Shown here: piece by piece, positions 43,081 to 53,945 of the stretch | Position numbering within the stretch: position 1 is the first letter of the stretch | How the letters are laid out: each line of letters begins with the position of its first letter | NCBI GenBank assembly: GCA_030538155.1 | Contig: JAUNUN010000015.1 | Location: 1-55,977 of the forward strand | DNA: 55,977 nt | From: a bacterium | GTDB lineage: Bacteria > Desulfobacterota > Desulfobulbia > Desulfobulbales > Desulfobulbaceae | Direction of reading: 5' to 3' | Notes under the pieces: generated by a model | What the model saw: the letters and a program-made list of their open reading frames with translations, nothing else | The model's database searches: none | Told to the model about the DNA's origin: nothing | Translations under genes and position numbers: made by a program

Positions 43081-43479
43081 TCAGACACGACGCCTTTTCG
43101 GCGGTTTGCAACCATTGTGCGGCAAAGGAGTGGTGTCAACAATACGAGTGACATCAAGCTCAAGCGAGGTCAGCGCACGCAATGCAGCCTCGCGCCCAGG
43201 CCCAGGGCCGCTTACCCGAACTTCAACCTTACGCAGGCCATGCTCCTTGGCCTTGGATACCGCATCGCTGAGTGCATTCTGGGCAGCAAAGGGGGTCGAT
43301 TTCCTCGAACCCTTAAAGCCTAAGACGCCAGAACTTGACCAGGAAAGCGTATTTCCTTGACGATCCGAAACCGTAACTACCGTATTATTAAAGGTAGAGT
43401 AGATAAAAATAACACCTTCTGAGACATTCTTTTTATCTTTGCGTCGTACCTTTGCGGCTATCTTCGATGGCTTGGCCAT
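43081..43479 (-). CDS. rpsK: 30S ribosomal protein S11
   Basis: A platform protein of the small subunit (132 aa). [16 protein letters not shown] and the C-terminal [16 protein letters not shown] are diagnostic. Alpha operon order rpsM-rpsK-rpsD is kept. Confidence 0.97.
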   Translation of the reverse strand: MAKPSKIAAKVRRKDKKNVSEGVIFIYSTFNNTVVTVSDRQGNTLSWSSSGVLGFKGSRKSTPFAAQNALSDAVSKAKEHGLRKVEVRVSGPGPGREAALRALTSLELDVTRIVDTTPLPHNGCKPPKRRRV

Positions 43480-43524
43480 GTATCATTCCCCTTCTATCAG
43501 CTAACAAGTATGCCTAAGGCACGA

Positions 43525-43893
43525 TCATTTTTTGCGAACTGCGGCGCCTCGGCGAGGCCCCTTGCGGGTCCGGGCATTGGTTTTTGTCCTCTGACCACGC
43601 ACAGGTAGACTGCGGCGGTGGCGACGACCACGATAGCAGCCCAAGTCCATCAGCCGCTTGATATCCATGGACACGTTACGACGCCTGTCACCTTCTACCA
43701 CATACTCGGTTTCAATGATGATACGCAGACGATTGACATCGTCGCTGCTTAGATCATCACTGTTCATCTGGTACGGTAAATCCGCCTTATCCAGTATCTC
43801 CCGCGCCGACGTCAGACCGATACCGTAAATATAGGTCAGGGCCCGATCCATATGCTTGTTGCGTGGCAAATCCACACCTACTAAACGTGCCAA
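43525..43893 (-). CDS. rpsM: 30S ribosomal protein S13
   Basis: A head protein contacting L5 and tRNA (122 aa). [20 protein letters not shown] at the start and the basic tail [18 protein letters not shown] are typical. It follows rpmJ by 43 bases. Confidence 0.97.
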   Translation of the reverse strand: MARLVGVDLPRNKHMDRALTYIYGIGLTSAREILDKADLPYQMNSDDLSSDDVNRLRIIIETEYVVEGDRRRNVSMDIKRLMDLGCYRGRRHRRSLPVRGQRTKTNARTRKGPRRGAAVRKK

Positions 43894-43936
43894 AGTATCA
43901 CTCCACTATCTGAATGAAATTCACGACCGGCCAGCA

Positions 43937-44050
43937 TTATCCCTGACGCTGCTTGTGCTTTTTATGCACACAGTTGACCATAATAACGCCTTTCCGCTTG
44001 AGGATCCGGCATTCACTGCAAATTTTTTTTATGGATGATCGCACCTTCAT
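43937..44050 (-). CDS. rpmJ: 50S ribosomal protein L36
   Basis: A 37-aa protein, easily overlooked because of its length: [14 protein letters not shown]..., ending [10 protein letters not shown]11, C14, C27 and the following His make the zinc site (C+ form). It lies between infA and rpsM, its standard place. The ATG at 44050 is preceded by a GGAGATGGACA ribosome site. Confidence 0.96.
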   Translation of the reverse strand: MKVRSSIKKICSECRILKRKGVIMVNCVHKKHKQRQG

Positions 44051-44071
44051 TGTCCATCTCCGGTATATTAT

Positions 44072-44308
44072 TTAACGCCTTCCCTTTCCGGATTTGCTGC
44101 GGAACGTAACCCTGCCTCTACTGAGGTCGTAGGGCGACAGCTCTACAGTCACACGGTCACCGGGAAGAATTTTAATATAATGCATGCGCATCTTCCCGGA
44201 TATGTGTGCCAAAACCTTATGACCATTGTCCAGCTCTACCTGAAACATCGCGTTCGGCAACGGCTCAACAATTGTTCCTTCTACTTCAATGGCATCTTCT
44301 TTTGCCAT
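44072..44308 (-). CDS. infA: Translation initiation factor IF-1
   Basis: An OB-fold factor binding the ribosomal A site during initiation (78 aa, a few residues longer than usual at the C-terminus: KSGKGRR). [19 protein letters not shown] and [18 protein letters not shown] are diagnostic. It is preceded by its own strong promoter within the superoperon. Confidence 0.97.
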   Translation of the reverse strand: MAKEDAIEVEGTIVEPLPNAMFQVELDNGHKVLAHISGKMRMHYIKILPGDRVTVELSPYDLSRGRVTFRSKSGKGRR

Positions 44309-44347
44309 ACCGCATTCAACCCCTAAATTTGCTAGAGCAAATTTTGT

Positions 44348-44376
44348 TATATATTCTAATATTGTTTTTTTTTCAA
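44348..44376 (-). promoter_or_regulatory. Sigma-70-type promoter before infA
   Basis: On the minus strand TTGAAA (44371-44376), a 17-base AT-rich spacer, then TATATA (44348-44353). The start would be near 44341, about 33 bases before infA. The 104-base map-infA gap is strikingly AT-rich compared with its surroundings. Confidence 0.65.
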
Positions 44377-44412
44377 TATAATTTAATGCAAAACCGATTC
44401 AGCCCCTGGCAA

Positions 44413-45183
44413 TTAAACCCGGTTGCTCAATATTACCGGCCCTGTTGAGGTAATAGCGACGCTATGTTCAAAATGGGCTGAAGGCTGCCGGTCTTCTGTG
44501 ACCACTGTCCATCGATCACCGAGTGTTTTTACTGCATATGTGCCCATATTGATCATAGGCTCAATGGCTAAAACCATACCTGCCTGCAAGCGTGGCGACG
44601 ATGTCTCTGGCGCGCAGTAGTTTGGTACTTCCGGTGCTTCATGCAGTTGCGTTCCTATGCCATGTCCCACATACTGGCGTACCACTGAAAATCCAGCACC
44701 TTCCGCATGGGCTTGTACAGCTTTTGAAATATCGGACACTCTGTTGCCAGCCTGTGCCTCGGCAATACCCTTGTACAGCGATTCTTCAGTTACCCGCATG
44801 AGACGGGCCTTTCGGTCATTAACATGCCCTATCGCCACAGTAATAGCGGAATCACCATAAAAGCCCTTATAGAGCGCACCAAAATCTAGTGAAACAATGT
44901 CTCCTTCACGCAGCACTCGCTTACGGGAAGGGATACCGTGCACCACCTCTTCATTGATTGAAGCGCACAAACTGGCTGGGAAACCATAGTATCCCTTAAA
45001 GGCAGGCGCTGCGCCTAAGTCGCGACAACACTCTTCGGAAAGACGATCCAGATCCCAGGTAGTCATGCCTGGTGTCGCTTCATTTTCCAAAAGAGTCAGC
45101 ACCTCTGCTACAACCTGGTTCGCATGGCGCATGAGATCTATTTCTTCGCCGGTTTTAAGATGAATGGCGCTTACTTTTGTCAC
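44413..45183 (-). CDS. map: Methionine aminopeptidase type I
   Basis: Removes the initiator methionine (256 aa). Metal ligands are recognisable in VSLDFGALYKGFYGDSA (two Asp), YVGHGIGTQLHE (His), VLAIEPMI (Glu) and AHFEHSVAI (Glu). It follows secY by 16 bases; adk, often found between them, is absent. Confidence 0.96.
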   Translation of the reverse strand: MTKVSAIHLKTGEEIDLMRHANQVVAEVLTLLENEATPGMTTWDLDRLSEECCRDLGAAPAFKGYYGFPASLCASINEEVVHGIPSRKRVLREGDIVSLDFGALYKGFYGDSAITVAIGHVNDRKARLMRVTEESLYKGIAEAQAGNRVSDISKAVQAHAEGAGFSVVRQYVGHGIGTQLHEAPEVPNYCAPETSSPRLQAGMVLAIEPMINMGTYAVKTLGDRWTVVTEDRQPSAHFEHSVAITSTGPVILSNRV

Positions 45184-45199
45184 GACTCTGTCAGCCCGA

Positions 45200-46504
45200 T
45201 TAGCGACGACCTTGAATGCGGCCCGCCTTCATGAAGCCATCGTAGTTACGCATAATCATATGCGACTCAATCTGAGCAATGGTATCAATGGCAACACCTA
45301 CCACGATCAACAAAGCGGTTCCGCCGAAATAAAAGGGCACATTCAGGCCACTAATCAGCAGAGTGGGCATGACACAGACTGCACTAAGATACACCGCTCC
45401 GATCACGGTCAGACGCATCAAAGTCTTGTCCAAAAAGTCGGCAGTTTTTTTGCCGGGCCTGATGCCCGGAATAAAGCCGCCATTCTTCTTCAAATTCTCA
45501 GCTACATCATCGGGCTTGAAGGTAACTGCAGCGTAAAAGAAGCAGAAAAAAACAATCAAACCCACAAACAAAACATAGTACCATGGTGTTCCCGGCGACA
45601 GGGCCGCTGAGGCTCGCTGCACCCAGTCAATCTGGACAAAGGTGCCGATCGTCGCGGGAAACATCATGATGGATGAGGCAAAAATCGGCGGAATGACCCC
45701 AGATACATTGATCTTCAGCGGTAAATGTGATGACTGCCCGCCATAGACATGTCTGCCTACTACCCGTTTAGCGTACTGGATGGGAATACGCCTCTGGGAG
45801 GTTTCCATAAAGATGATGAAGGCAATGACCGCGATGATCATGAGCAGAACAACCGGTGCAAACATCAGGGACAATTCACCAGCCTTGATCAACTCTATGG
45901 AGTTGCCAAATGCAGCAGGCAAGCGTGCGACAATGCCTGAAAAGATAATGAGGGAGATACCGTTACCGATACCTCGCTCCGTCATCTGCTCGCCCAGCCA
46001 CATGATAAAGGCAGTGCCTGAGGTTAGCGTCAAGACCGTCATCAACCTGAACTGCAGCCCTGGGTCCAGGACAATAGGCATCCCGTTCGGTCCTGTGTGA
46101 CCCTCAAGGCCTGCAGCAATGAAAAAGCCCTGAATCACGGATAAGACCACAGTACCATAGCGAGTGTATTGTGTGATCTTACGCCGACCTGCTTCTCCTT
46201 CCTTGGATAAGGCCTCTAATTGAGGCACCACCACGGTGAGCAACTGAATAATAATAGATGCAGAGATATAGGGCATGATTCCCAGCGCGAAGATGGAGAA
46301 ATTCTCCAAACCACCGCCGGAAAACATGTTGAACATGCCGAAAAGAGTACTGGAATACTGCTCAAAAAAGGCAGATAAGGCTTCACCGTTAATTCCTGGT
46401 GTAGGAATCTGAACGCCCATCCGATAGACACAGAGCATCAAAAGGGTAAAAATTATCCTTCTGCGCAGCTCTGGAATGGCTGCTATACGAGCAATTCCAC
46501 TCAT
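45200..46504 (-). CDS. secY: Preprotein translocase subunit SecY
   Basis: The channel of the Sec translocon (434 aa, ten spans). [14 protein letters not shown] in the first periplasmic part, [34 protein letters not shown] and the C-terminal loop [13 protein letters not shown] are diagnostic. Its ATG directly abuts the rplO stop. Confidence 0.97.
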   Translation of the reverse strand: MSGIARIAAIPELRRRIIFTLLMLCVYRMGVQIPTPGINGEALSAFFEQYSSTLFGMFNMFSGGGLENFSIFALGIMPYISASIIIQLLTVVVPQLEALSKEGEAGRRKITQYTRYGTVVLSVIQGFFIAAGLEGHTGPNGMPIVLDPGLQFRLMTVLTLTSGTAFIMWLGEQMTERGIGNGISLIIFSGIVARLPAAFGNSIELIKAGELSLMFAPVVLLMIIAVIAFIIFMETSQRRIPIQYAKRVVGRHVYGGQSSHLPLKINVSGVIPPIFASSIMMFPATIGTFVQIDWVQRASAALSPGTPWYYVLFVGLIVFFCFFYAAVTFKPDDVAENLKKNGGFIPGIRPGKKTADFLDKTLMRLTVIGAVYLSAVCVMPTLLISGLNVPFYFGGTALLIVVGVAIDTIAQIESHMIMRNYDGFMKAGRIQGRR

Positions 46505-46948
46505 TTATACTTCCTCGGCGGTCCCACCGGCTGCAACAATCTGATCCCTGGCTCCCTGGCTGATCTTGGCCAGCTTGACCGTCAGGGCCTTACGCAACTC
46601 ACCATTAGCCAACACCTTAACCGGCACATTCGTATCTTTGATCAGGCCGGCATCTGCCAGGGTTTGTTGATCCACGATAGTGCCGGCCTCAAACCGATCC
46701 AGCATGGCCAAGGTAATCAGCACAGGCTGTACTTTAAAAATGTTAGTAAAACCGCGCTTGGGCAAACGGCGATGCAAAGGCATCTGCCCGCCCTCAAAGC
46801 CCGCCTTCATACTATAGCCTGTGCGTGAACGGGCACCCTTGTGGCCTCGTGACGCAGTCTTGCCCGTACCACTGGCGGGTCCACGGCCGACACGCTTGCT
46901 TTGCTTGCGCGCCCCAGGCGATGGCGATAAAGTATTCAACTTCAACAT
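46505..46948 (-). CDS. rplO: 50S ribosomal protein L15
   Basis: 147 aa. The glycine-rich N-terminus KRVGRGPASGTGKTASRGHK and GFEGGQMPLHRRLPKRGF are diagnostic. It overlaps the rpmD stop by one base. Confidence 0.97.
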   Translation of the reverse strand: MLKLNTLSPSPGARKQSKRVGRGPASGTGKTASRGHKGARSRTGYSMKAGFEGGQMPLHRRLPKRGFTNIFKVQPVLITLAMLDRFEAGTIVDQQTLADAGLIKDTNVPVKVLANGELRKALTVKLAKISQGARDQIVAAGGTAEEV

Positions 46949-47133
46949 TACTTACTCTCCTCTGTGCGCACCAAATGCTGCACCTTGTTCAGCATGCCGC
47001 GCAATTCAGGCGTATCCTTCCTCGTAACCGTCATGTGCATGCGCAAAAGACCCAACCCTTTTATGGTGGCACGCACGGCCTTGGTGCTGCCAATGCAGCT
47101 CCTTACCTGTGTATACGTAATGGTATCACTCAT
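46948..47133 (-). CDS. rpmD: 50S ribosomal protein L30
   Basis: 61 aa from ATG 47133 (preceded by GGAAGTGGAT); an in-frame ATG at 47148 overlaps that site. VRSCIGSTKAVRATIKGLGL and MLNKVQHLV are diagnostic of L30. Confidence 0.95.
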   Translation of the reverse strand: MSDTITYTQVRSCIGSTKAVRATIKGLGLLRMHMTVTRKDTPELRGMLNKVQHLVRTEESK

Positions 47134-47170
47134 GGTATCCACTTCCATTCACAAAATATCGCTCTTGCCA

Positions 47171-47683
47171 TCAGGTCAGCATGTCTTCAACACTCAGATT
47201 CCTCAGCCGTGCCACCTGCTCTGCACTGCGCAGTTGCCGCAGCCCGGCCAGTGTAGCCTTGACCAGGTTATGAGGATTGTTGGAACCCAGACACTTGGTT
47301 AGAATGTTCTGCACACCAGCAGCTTCAAGCACGGCACGCACCGCACCGCCTGCAATCACACCGGTACCATCGGAAGCCGGTCGAAGCACCACACTGCCCG
47401 ACTTGAATTTACCGATGATATTGTGGGGAATGGAAACATCGGTAAGAGCAACAGCTCGCATATCCTTGCGAGCCTGTTCTACACCTTTGCGAATAGCCTC
47501 TGGTACTTGATTGGCCTTCCCCAAGCCATATCCCACCCGGCCTTTGCCGTCACCAACCACCACAATCGCACTGAAGCTGAATCGCCGTCCACCCTTGACC
47601 ACCTTGGCCACACGGTTGATATAGACGATTTTCTCGATCAGATCTTCCTGCACAGTATCCTTTGCTCGCTTAGACTCGGCCAA
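47171..47683 (-). CDS. rpsE: 30S ribosomal protein S5
   Basis: 170 aa, a fidelity-related small-subunit protein. [20 protein letters not shown] is the S5 RNA-binding domain and [19 protein letters not shown] the C-terminal part. Confidence 0.97.
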   Translation of the reverse strand: MAESKRAKDTVQEDLIEKIVYINRVAKVVKGGRRFSFSAIVVVGDGKGRVGYGLGKANQVPEAIRKGVEQARKDMRAVALTDVSIPHNIIGKFKSGSVVLRPASDGTGVIAGGAVRAVLEAAGVQNILTKCLGSNNPHNLVKATLAGLRQLRSAEQVARLRNLSVEDMLT

Positions 47684-47738
47684 GAGGCACCCCCGTTCAA
47701 CAAAACTTGATTCCTTCGCTCAATTCAAACCAAAAAAA

Positions 47739-48101
47739 CTAAAACACCAGTCCGGCTTCACGGGCTCCTTCCGAAAGGAAGCGAATGCGCCCATGGTACA
47801 GATTACCCCCGCGATCGAGCACCACACGCTCAATGCCAGCAGCCTTTGCTTTTTCAGCTACCTGGCGACCGACCTCTTTGGCCTGCTCGCACTTGCCTTT
47901 GACAGAGGCGTCGAAGACTTTGCTTTCAGTAGAACAGGCCAGCAAGGTCACGCCGTGCTCATCGTCAATCAGCTGTGCATAAATGTGACGATTACTCCGG
48001 TACACGCACATGCGCGGCCGCTCAGCAGTACCCAGCACTTTGGCGCGAATACGCTGTGCCCTCTTTTTTCTCGCTGTCACCTTAGGATTTGTCTTGGCCA
48101 T
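47739..48101 (-). CDS. rplR: 50S ribosomal protein L18
   Basis: A 5S rRNA-binding protein, 120 aa from ATG 48101 (GGTGGA upstream). [21 protein letters not shown] and [20 protein letters not shown] are diagnostic. Confidence 0.96.
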   Translation of the reverse strand: MAKTNPKVTARKKRAQRIRAKVLGTAERPRMCVYRSNRHIYAQLIDDEHGVTLLACSTESKVFDASVKGKCEQAKEVGRQVAEKAKAAGIERVVLDRGGNLYHGRIRFLSEGAREAGLVF

Positions 48102-48124
48102 CTTGTCCACCAAATCAAATAAAT

Positions 48125-48667
48125 TTATTTCTTACCGCCTGCCTTACCAACTTTCCTGGCGACATATTCACCTGCATACCTAATACCCTTGCCTTTGTAA
48201 GGCTCAGGCTTACGCACTGCACGAATGCGAGCGGCAGTCTGTCCGACCAACTCCTTGTCAATACCCTGCAAGGTGATAGCATTATCCTTACCAACTTCAC
48301 CGCTTATCCCTGCGGGTAATGGAAAGTTGACCGGATTGGAGTAGCCGACATTCAGCGTCAGGGTTGAACCGCTGACACTTGCCCTGTATCCAACGCCTTC
48401 GACGTTGAGCACACGAGTAAAGCCCTCACTCACGCCAATAACCATATTATTAAGCAGGCTGCGGGTCAGGCCCCAGAAGGCCACAACCTGTTTGCTGCTG
48501 CCAAGAGGCTCGCAAATAATCTGATTATCCTCAACCTTTACCCGCATCTCCGGACGAAGATCACGCTCAAGCGAGCCTTTCTTGCCGGTTATCTTGATTC
48601 GCGTGCCGTTCACTTCCACCTTTACCCCTGAGGGAAGGGAAATAGGCTGCTTGCCGATTCTGGACAT
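48125..48667 (-). CDS. rplF: 50S ribosomal protein L6
   Basis: 180 aa, near the sarcin-ricin loop. [17 protein letters not shown] at the start and the C-terminal [15 protein letters not shown] are diagnostic. Confidence 0.97.
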   Translation of the reverse strand: MSRIGKQPISLPSGVKVEVNGTRIKITGKKGSLERDLRPEMRVKVEDNQIICEPLGSSKQVVAFWGLTRSLLNNMVIGVSEGFTRVLNVEGVGYRASVSGSTLTLNVGYSNPVNFPLPAGISGEVGKDNAITLQGIDKELVGQTAARIRAVRKPEPYKGKGIRYAGEYVARKVGKAGGKK

Positions 48668-48704
48668 TTCGCCACCTTATCTTACTTGCTGTGCTTTCTG
48701 ATCA

Positions 48705-49103
48705 TTACCACACTTCACAGAGCAATTCGCCGCCGACCTTTTCCCTGCGCGCGGCCCGATCCGTCATCACCCCGCGTGAAGTAGTCAAAACTGCAATGCC
48801 CAACCCACTCATTACTGTAGGGATCTTTGTGTTGCCCGTATACTGTCTACGACCCGGCTTGCTCACCCGGCGGATACCAGTGATTACCTGCTCGTTATGT
48901 GGTCCATATTTAAGCTGGATCTTCAGCGTACCCTGGGGGCCTTCTTTGGCAACCTGATAATCCTCGATGTAGCCTTCTTCCTTCAGGACCCTGGCCACAT
49001 CGGCCTTAAGGGCAGAAAGAGGCATCTCGACTGATTGAAAGCGGGCCTTGCTGGCATTCCTGATTCTGGTCAGCATGTCCGCCAAGGGATCATTCATCGA
49101 CAT
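48705..49103 (-). CDS. rpsH: 30S ribosomal protein S8
   Basis: 132 aa from ATG 49103 (GAGGAC upstream). MNDPLADMLTRIRNA and the C-terminal GLGIAVLTTSRGVMTDRAAR are diagnostic. S8 is the usual spc-operon repressor in E. coli; a matching mRNA site was not checked. Confidence 0.97.
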   Translation of the reverse strand: MSMNDPLADMLTRIRNASKARFQSVEMPLSALKADVARVLKEEGYIEDYQVAKEGPQGTLKIQLKYGPHNEQVITGIRRVSKPGRRQYTGNTKIPTVMSGLGIAVLTTSRGVMTDRAARREKVGGELLCEVW

Positions 49104-49161
49104 GGAATTTGTCCTCAGATAACTTCTCAATTAAGTCCTTGCATCGTGCTCAGACTATCAT

Positions 49162-49347
49162 TTACCAGCTCGACTTGGTGACCCCGGTGATTTCACCCTG
49201 GGACGCCAGCTTGCGGAAACACAAACGGCACATGCCAAATTTCCGGTAGTATGCCCGTGAGCGTCCGCAGAGCGGGCAACGGTTATAGGCACGTACTGCA
49301 AACTTGGGCTTTCGCGTTGCCTTGCACATCAGTGATTTCTTTGCCAC
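49162..49347 (-). CDS. rpsZ: 30S ribosomal protein S14, type Z
   Basis: 61 aa, the short zinc-binding S14: C24, C27, C40 and C43 in [10 protein letters not shown]...[10 protein letters not shown]. It lies between rplE and rpsH. Confidence 0.97.
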   Translation of the reverse strand: MAKKSLMCKATRKPKFAVRAYNRCPLCGRSRAYYRKFGMCRLCFRKLASQGEITGVTKSSW

Positions 49348-49390
49348 AGCATATTCTCCTTAACGACTGACCCTGTTACGGGCAGCGCGT

Positions 49391-49933
49391 TTATTTCTTG
49401 CGGAAGGGCATGCCAAAGGCGTCCAGCAGGGCGTGGGCATGTTCGTCGGTTTTGGCGCTGGTGACTATGGTCACATTCATTCCGCGAATTTTCTCAATTT
49501 TATCGTAATCAATCTCGGGAAAGATGATGTGCTCGGTGATTCCCATGGAGAAATTACCGCGGCCATCAAACCCTTTGGCAGAGACGCCACGAAAGTCGCG
49601 TACGCGGGGCAAGGCCACATTGATCAGCTTTGAGAGAAAATCATACATGCGGTTGTGCCGCAGGGTGACTCTCGCTCCAATAGGCATGCCTTCACGGAGC
49701 TTGAATGTGGCGATGGACTTCCTTGCCCGGGTAATCACGGCCCTCTGCCCTGCCAGACGACTCAATTCTTCCGCAGCCTGATCAACCACTTTCGGGTTCT
49801 GCACCGCCTCGCCGAGTCCCATATTGAGAACAATCTTCTCAATTTTCGGGACCTCCATGACGTTTTCAATGCCAAGTTTCTTCTGCAGCCCGGCCTTCAG
49901 CTCGGTATCATACAATTCTTTTAAGCTTCCCAT
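49391..49933 (-). CDS. rplE: 50S ribosomal protein L5
   Basis: 180 aa from ATG 49933; a TTG at 49948 is less likely. [19 protein letters not shown] and [20 protein letters not shown] are diagnostic. It binds 5S rRNA in the central protuberance. Confidence 0.97.
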   Translation of the reverse strand: MGSLKELYDTELKAGLQKKLGIENVMEVPKIEKIVLNMGLGEAVQNPKVVDQAAEELSRLAGQRAVITRARKSIATFKLREGMPIGARVTLRHNRMYDFLSKLINVALPRVRDFRGVSAKGFDGRGNFSMGITEHIIFPEIDYDKIEKIRGMNVTIVTSAKTDEHAHALLDAFGMPFRKK

Positions 49934-49951
49934 GAACGTCAACCTCAACCC

Positions 49952-50290
49952 TTATTTCTTGGGGGTTTCAATCGTAGCCTGACACTTTTTACAGGTCCTG
50001 GCCTTGCTGCCATCATCAAGCACTTTGTTGCCGGTCCGTACAGTCTCTGCACACTCCGGGCAAACCAGCATAACATTAGATATATCTATACTGGCTTCGC
50101 GCTCGACAATCTGACCCGGCTGGTTAGGGTCTCGCGATTTCTGGTGTTTTGTAATCATGTTGATGCGCTCCACCACTACCCTGCGGCAAGCGTCATCAAA
50201 ACGGAGCACCTTACCTACCCGCCCCTTGTCTTTGCCAGCAATAATCTCAACCTTATCGTTGACCTTCAGCCGCGTCCTTCCCTGGCCCAT
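49952..50290 (-). CDS. rplX: 50S ribosomal protein L24
   Basis: 112 aa from ATG 50290 (AGAGGT upstream). KOW motif VEIIAGKDKGRVGKVL. The C-terminal half carries CPEC...CKKC, a probable zinc site. Confidence 0.96.
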   Translation of the reverse strand: MGQGRTRLKVNDKVEIIAGKDKGRVGKVLRFDDACRRVVVERINMITKHQKSRDPNQPGQIVEREASIDISNVMLVCPECAETVRTGNKVLDDGSKARTCKKCQATIETPKK

Positions 50291-50329
50291 GTGATTTACC
50301 TCTGCAATCTTCAAGCGTGTCTGCTGCGC

Positions 50330-50698
50330 TTACAGTACTTCAGGCGCTAGCGAAATTATCTTCATAAAACCAAGGCTGCGGAGCTCGCGGGCAACTGGTC
50401 CGAAAATACGAGTTCCAATAGGATCGCCACCACCTGTGAGCAAGACGGCCGCATTCTCATCAAACTTGACCATGGTGTCTTCTGGGCGGGCAAGCGGAGT
50501 TACCGTACGAACTACAACCGCATTAAGCACATCGCCTTTTTTAACCTTGGCATGGGGTATGGCTTCTTTTACCGTAACAACAATAATGTCGCCGATGCCG
50601 GCATAGCGCTTTCTGGTGCCGCCCAATACGCGTACACACAAAATCTCACGAGCGCCGGAATTGTCGGCTACATTCAAAACAGTTTCAGTCTGGATCAT
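50330..50698 (-). CDS. rplN: 50S ribosomal protein L14
   Basis: 122 aa. [19 protein letters not shown] at the start and [20 protein letters not shown] at the end are diagnostic. Confidence 0.97.
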   Translation of the reverse strand: MIQTETVLNVADNSGAREILCVRVLGGTRKRYAGIGDIIVVTVKEAIPHAKVKKGDVLNAVVVRTVTPLARPEDTMVKFDENAAVLLTGGGDPIGTRIFGPVARELRSLGFMKIISLAPEVL

Positions 50699-50748
50699 GG
50701 TTCCACCAACCTCTTCCTCAACATTTTCTGTGTACCAGAGGAGCAGCC

Positions 50749-51006
50749 TTACGCGGCCCGCTCAAGCACAGACCGCACCAGCCAGCGCTTCCTTCTCGAA
50801 AGAGGGCGGCATTCTTCAATGAGAACCCGGTCCCCAACCTGGCATTGGTTCGATGCGTCGTGCGCCATATATTTTACTTTCTGGCGAACATACTTTCGGT
50901 AGAGCTTGTGGGGTACCTTGCGCTCAACCAGAATGACAACAGTCTTATCCATGCTGTTGCTCACTACCAAACCCCGGCGAGTCTTCTTTACATGTTCCGT
51001 ACTCAT
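50749..51006 (-). CDS. rpsQ: 30S ribosomal protein S17
   Basis: 85 aa. [20 protein letters not shown] and [18 protein letters not shown] are diagnostic of S17. Confidence 0.97.
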   Translation of the reverse strand: MSTEHVKKTRRGLVVSNSMDKTVVILVERKVPHKLYRKYVRQKVKYMAHDASNQCQVGDRVLIEECRPLSRRKRWLVRSVLERAA

Positions 51007-51044
51007 TTCAACCCTTTTATCAGTTCGTTGGCTGGCAGCGCATG

Positions 51045-51236
51045 TTATTGCTGGTTCTCTTTAGCGGTCAGATAGGTCTGAACCCGGGCTATATCCTTCT
51101 TTAATCGAGAAAGCTGAGCCGGATTGTCCAACCTACGGATGCCATGCTGAAAGCGCAGCTTAAACAACGATTCCCGCAGCTCGCGATCCTTGGCGTGCAG
51201 CTCTTCAATGGAGAGTTCTTTGAAATTCCGGCTCAT
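51045..51236 (-). CDS. rpmC: 50S ribosomal protein L29
   Basis: 63 aa. [20 protein letters not shown] and [18 protein letters not shown] are diagnostic. It overlaps the rplP stop by 4 bases (ATGA). Confidence 0.96.
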   Translation of the reverse strand: MSRNFKELSIEELHAKDRELRESLFKLRFQHGIRRLDNPAQLSRLKKDIARVQTYLTAKENQQ

Positions 51237-51649
51237 ATGCTATCTCCCTTACTCACAATCGCGGTCGGAAATGGCAGTTTATAACTTGCAAGTCGCAGCG
51301 CCTCAACGGCAAGTTCTTCAGGTATGCCTTTCAACTCGTACAGCACTTTGCCGGGCTTGATTACAGCTACCCAGTGGTCCGGCGAGCCCTTACCCTTGCC
51401 CATACGTGTCTCAGCGGGTTTTTTAGTAATGGGCTTGTCTGGAAAAACGCGAATCCACAGAGTTCCGCCACGGCGTACCTTTCTGTTGATGGCAATACGC
51501 GCCGCTTCGATCTGCTGTGCAGTCATTTTCCCACAGCCAACAGCTTTGAGAGCAAAATCGCCAAAGCTGATCTCTGATCCTCGCTGCGCGCTACCACGCA
51601 TCCGCCCCTTGAACTGTTTTCTATATTTAACCTTGCGTGGGCTTAACAT
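51233..51649 (-). CDS. rplP: 50S ribosomal protein L16
   Basis: 138 aa. [19 protein letters not shown] and [24 protein letters not shown] region are diagnostic. It contacts the A-site tRNA in the large subunit. Confidence 0.97.
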   Translation of the reverse strand: MLSPRKVKYRKQFKGRMRGSAQRGSEISFGDFALKAVGCGKMTAQQIEAARIAINRKVRRGGTLWIRVFPDKPITKKPAETRMGKGKGSPDHWVAVIKPGKVLYELKGIPEELAVEALRLASYKLPFPTAIVSKGDSI

Positions 51650-51691
51650 ATGCGTAACCTCTCCTTATAAAACATCTCTATCCGGCTGTAT

Positions 51692-52366
51692 TCAGCTGGC
51701 TGTTGCCTGCTGAGTTTCCGCCTGGGTGCGATCCTGTGCGTCGGCAAGCACCTCACCCCTGAATATCCACACCTTGACACCAATAATGCCATAGGTGGTC
51801 TTAGCTTCTGCCAAGCCGTAATCAATATCGGCACGCAGGGTGTGCAGCGGTACGCGCCCTTCCTTAAACCATTCGGTTCTCGACATTTCAGCCCCACCAA
51901 GGCGGCCGGAACAAGATACTTTAATACCTTGTGCGCCAAAGCGCAGCGCAGAGTTTATCGATTTTTTCATGGCACGACGAAATGCAATGCGGCGCTCAAG
52001 CTGCTGGGCAATGCTTTCTGCAACCAGTTGGGCATCGGCTTCAGGACGGCGGACTTCCTGGATGTCGATCAGAAAAGGTCTGTTGAATTTCTGATCCAGA
52101 TCCTTTTTCAAGCCTTCAATCTCAGCGCCTTTCTTGCCAATGATAATCCCTGGGCGGGCCGCAAACAGTTTAACCTTGACCTTGTCTCCGGTACGTTCGA
52201 CCATGATCTGGGAAATTCCAGCATGGTACAGCCTTTTCTTTAGATAGGCGCGCACCCGCTGGTCTTCATGCAGATTTGCTGCATAGGCCTTATCAGCGTA
52301 CCAAATCGATTCCCAAGACCTGGTAATATTCAGCCGCAAGCCAATAGGATTAACTTTCTGCCCCAA
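51692..52366 (-). CDS. rpsC: 30S ribosomal protein S3
   Basis: 224 aa. A KH domain ([20 protein letters not shown]) and the C-terminal [32 protein letters not shown] are diagnostic. It lines the mRNA entry channel. Confidence 0.97.
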   Translation of the reverse strand: MGQKVNPIGLRLNITRSWESIWYADKAYAANLHEDQRVRAYLKKRLYHAGISQIMVERTGDKVKVKLFAARPGIIIGKKGAEIEGLKKDLDQKFNRPFLIDIQEVRRPEADAQLVAESIAQQLERRIAFRRAMKKSINSALRFGAQGIKVSCSGRLGGAEMSRTEWFKEGRVPLHTLRADIDYGLAEAKTTYGIIGVKVWIFRGEVLADAQDRTQAETQQATAS

Positions 52367-52417
52367 GATGTCCTCCGTGCACTTCAGATAGTTGTATGGA
52401 ACACGTTGTCCAAACGA

Positions 52418-52750
52418 TTATTTTTCGTCAACGACCACTGTAATATGGCTTGAACGTTTCAATATACGAGTTGCCCTGCCCTGAGCCCTGGGTCTGAACC
52501 GTTTCAATATCGGTCCGCCATCAACCAAGATCTCTTTGACAAAAAGCGTATCCACATCAACCGTTCCCATCTGGTCGGCATTGGCGACCGCAGACTCCAG
52601 CACTTTGCGGATAATAGCAGCTCCCTTTTTGGGCATGAAACGCAACGTAGTCAGTGCCTGACCGGCATCCATGCCGCGAACGACATCAGCAACTAAACGC
52701 GCCTTTTGCGGAGAAATACGAATATATTTCGCAACGGCTTTCACTTCCAT
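52418..52750 (-). CDS. rplV: 50S ribosomal protein L22
   Basis: 110 aa. [18 protein letters not shown] and [20 protein letters not shown] are diagnostic; its loop reaches into the exit tunnel. Confidence 0.97.
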   Translation of the reverse strand: MEVKAVAKYIRISPQKARLVADVVRGMDAGQALTTLRFMPKKGAAIIRKVLESAVANADQMGTVDVDTLFVKEILVDGGPILKRFRPRAQGRATRILKRSSHITVVVDEK

Positions 52751-52788
52751 GATCTACCCCTTCTCAAACTCGCTCTATGCGCGCGGTC

Positions 52789-53061
52789 TTAACGTCCTTT
52801 TTTATCAGAGGCATGGCCATAATAGGTGCGGGTGGGAGAAAACTCACCCAACTTATGACCAACCATGTTTTCCGTGACATAGACCGGGATAAATTTATTG
52901 CCATTGTGCACAGCAAAGGTCAGCCCAACCATTTCAGGAAGAATATCTGAGCGGCGCGACCAGGTCTTGATCACCTTGCGTGATCCACTTTCCTGCGCAG
53001 CTTCAACCTTGCGCATCAAATGGTCATCTACAAATGGTCCTTTTTTTATGGAACGTCCCAT
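52789..53061 (-). CDS. rpsS: 30S ribosomal protein S19
   Basis: 90 aa. [18 protein letters not shown] and [18 protein letters not shown] are diagnostic. Confidence 0.97.
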   Translation of the reverse strand: MGRSIKKGPFVDDHLMRKVEAAQESGSRKVIKTWSRRSDILPEMVGLTFAVHNGNKFIPVYVTENMVGHKLGEFSPTRTYYGHASDKKGR

Positions 53062-53079
53062 GATTTATCCTCTCCGCTC

Positions 53080-53901
53080 CTATTTCCGTTTCTTGACGAT
53101 ATCCCGATCAGTCACTTTACGCCTCTTGGTCTTATAACCCTTGCTTGGAATACCCCAAGGAGAACAAGGATGACGCCCACCCGAACTCTTGCCTTCACCG
53201 CCGCCCATCGGATGGTCCACCGGGTTCATGGCAACACCGCGCACCGAGGGGCGAATGCCATGCCAGCGAGCGCGACCGGCTTTACCCATTTTTTGGCTGC
53301 CGTGTTCGGTATTACCGACTTGGCCTATACAGGCCCGACAATCCTTGCTGAAACGACGAACTTCTCCTGAAGGCAATTTGACCAAAACCTGATTACCATC
53401 CTTAGCCATAAGCTGCGCGGCAGCACCGGCAGAGCGCACCATCTGCGCGCCTTTGCCGATTTTCATCTCGATATTATGGATGACCGTGCCGAGCGGTATA
53501 TTGAACATGGGCAGGCAGTTGCCAAGCTTAATGTCTGCATCAGGCCCAGATACCACGGTATCGCCAACGGCAAGACCGTTGGGAGCAAGGATGTAGGTTT
53601 TTTCACCATCAATATAGCTGAGCAAAGCCAAGTTCGCGGAACGGTTTGGGTCGTATTCGATGGCCACTACCTTGGCCGGTATGCCGTTCTTATCGCGCTT
53701 CCAATCAATGAGCCGGTATTTCCGTTTATGACCGCCGCCATTATGGCGTGCAGTAATCCGGCCATAGTTGTTGCGACCGCCTGATTTCTGCAAAGGAGCG
53801 ACCAGGCTCTTTTCAGGTCCCTTGCGGGCAAGTTGATCCTGCTCCAATGAAACGTAGTGCCGCTTGCCTGGCGAGGTAGGTTTATGGATTTTTATAGCCA
53901 T
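53080..53901 (-). CDS. rplB: 50S ribosomal protein L2
   Basis: 273 aa, next to the peptidyl transferase centre. [19 protein letters not shown] and the conserved loop [20 protein letters not shown], with its functionally important His, are present. Confidence 0.97.
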   Translation of the reverse strand: MAIKIHKPTSPGKRHYVSLEQDQLARKGPEKSLVAPLQKSGGRNNYGRITARHNGGGHKRKYRLIDWKRDKNGIPAKVVAIEYDPNRSANLALLSYIDGEKTYILAPNGLAVGDTVVSGPDADIKLGNCLPMFNIPLGTVIHNIEMKIGKGAQMVRSAGAAAQLMAKDGNQVLVKLPSGEVRRFSKDCRACIGQVGNTEHGSQKMGKAGRARWHGIRPSVRGVAMNPVDHPMGGGEGKSSGGRHPCSPWGIPSKGYKTKRRKVTDRDIVKKRK

Positions 53902-53945
53902 TGTTCTTCCTGCTGTATTCGCTGAGTACCTTGAAAAAGACTGCT

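Noticed and set aside
49180..49195. Short match between the tRNA-Glu 3' end and the rpsZ region (CTTGGTGACCCC)
   Set aside because: It lies within a conserved ribosomal gene far from the integrase and stops before the T-arm; chance similarity, not an attachment site.
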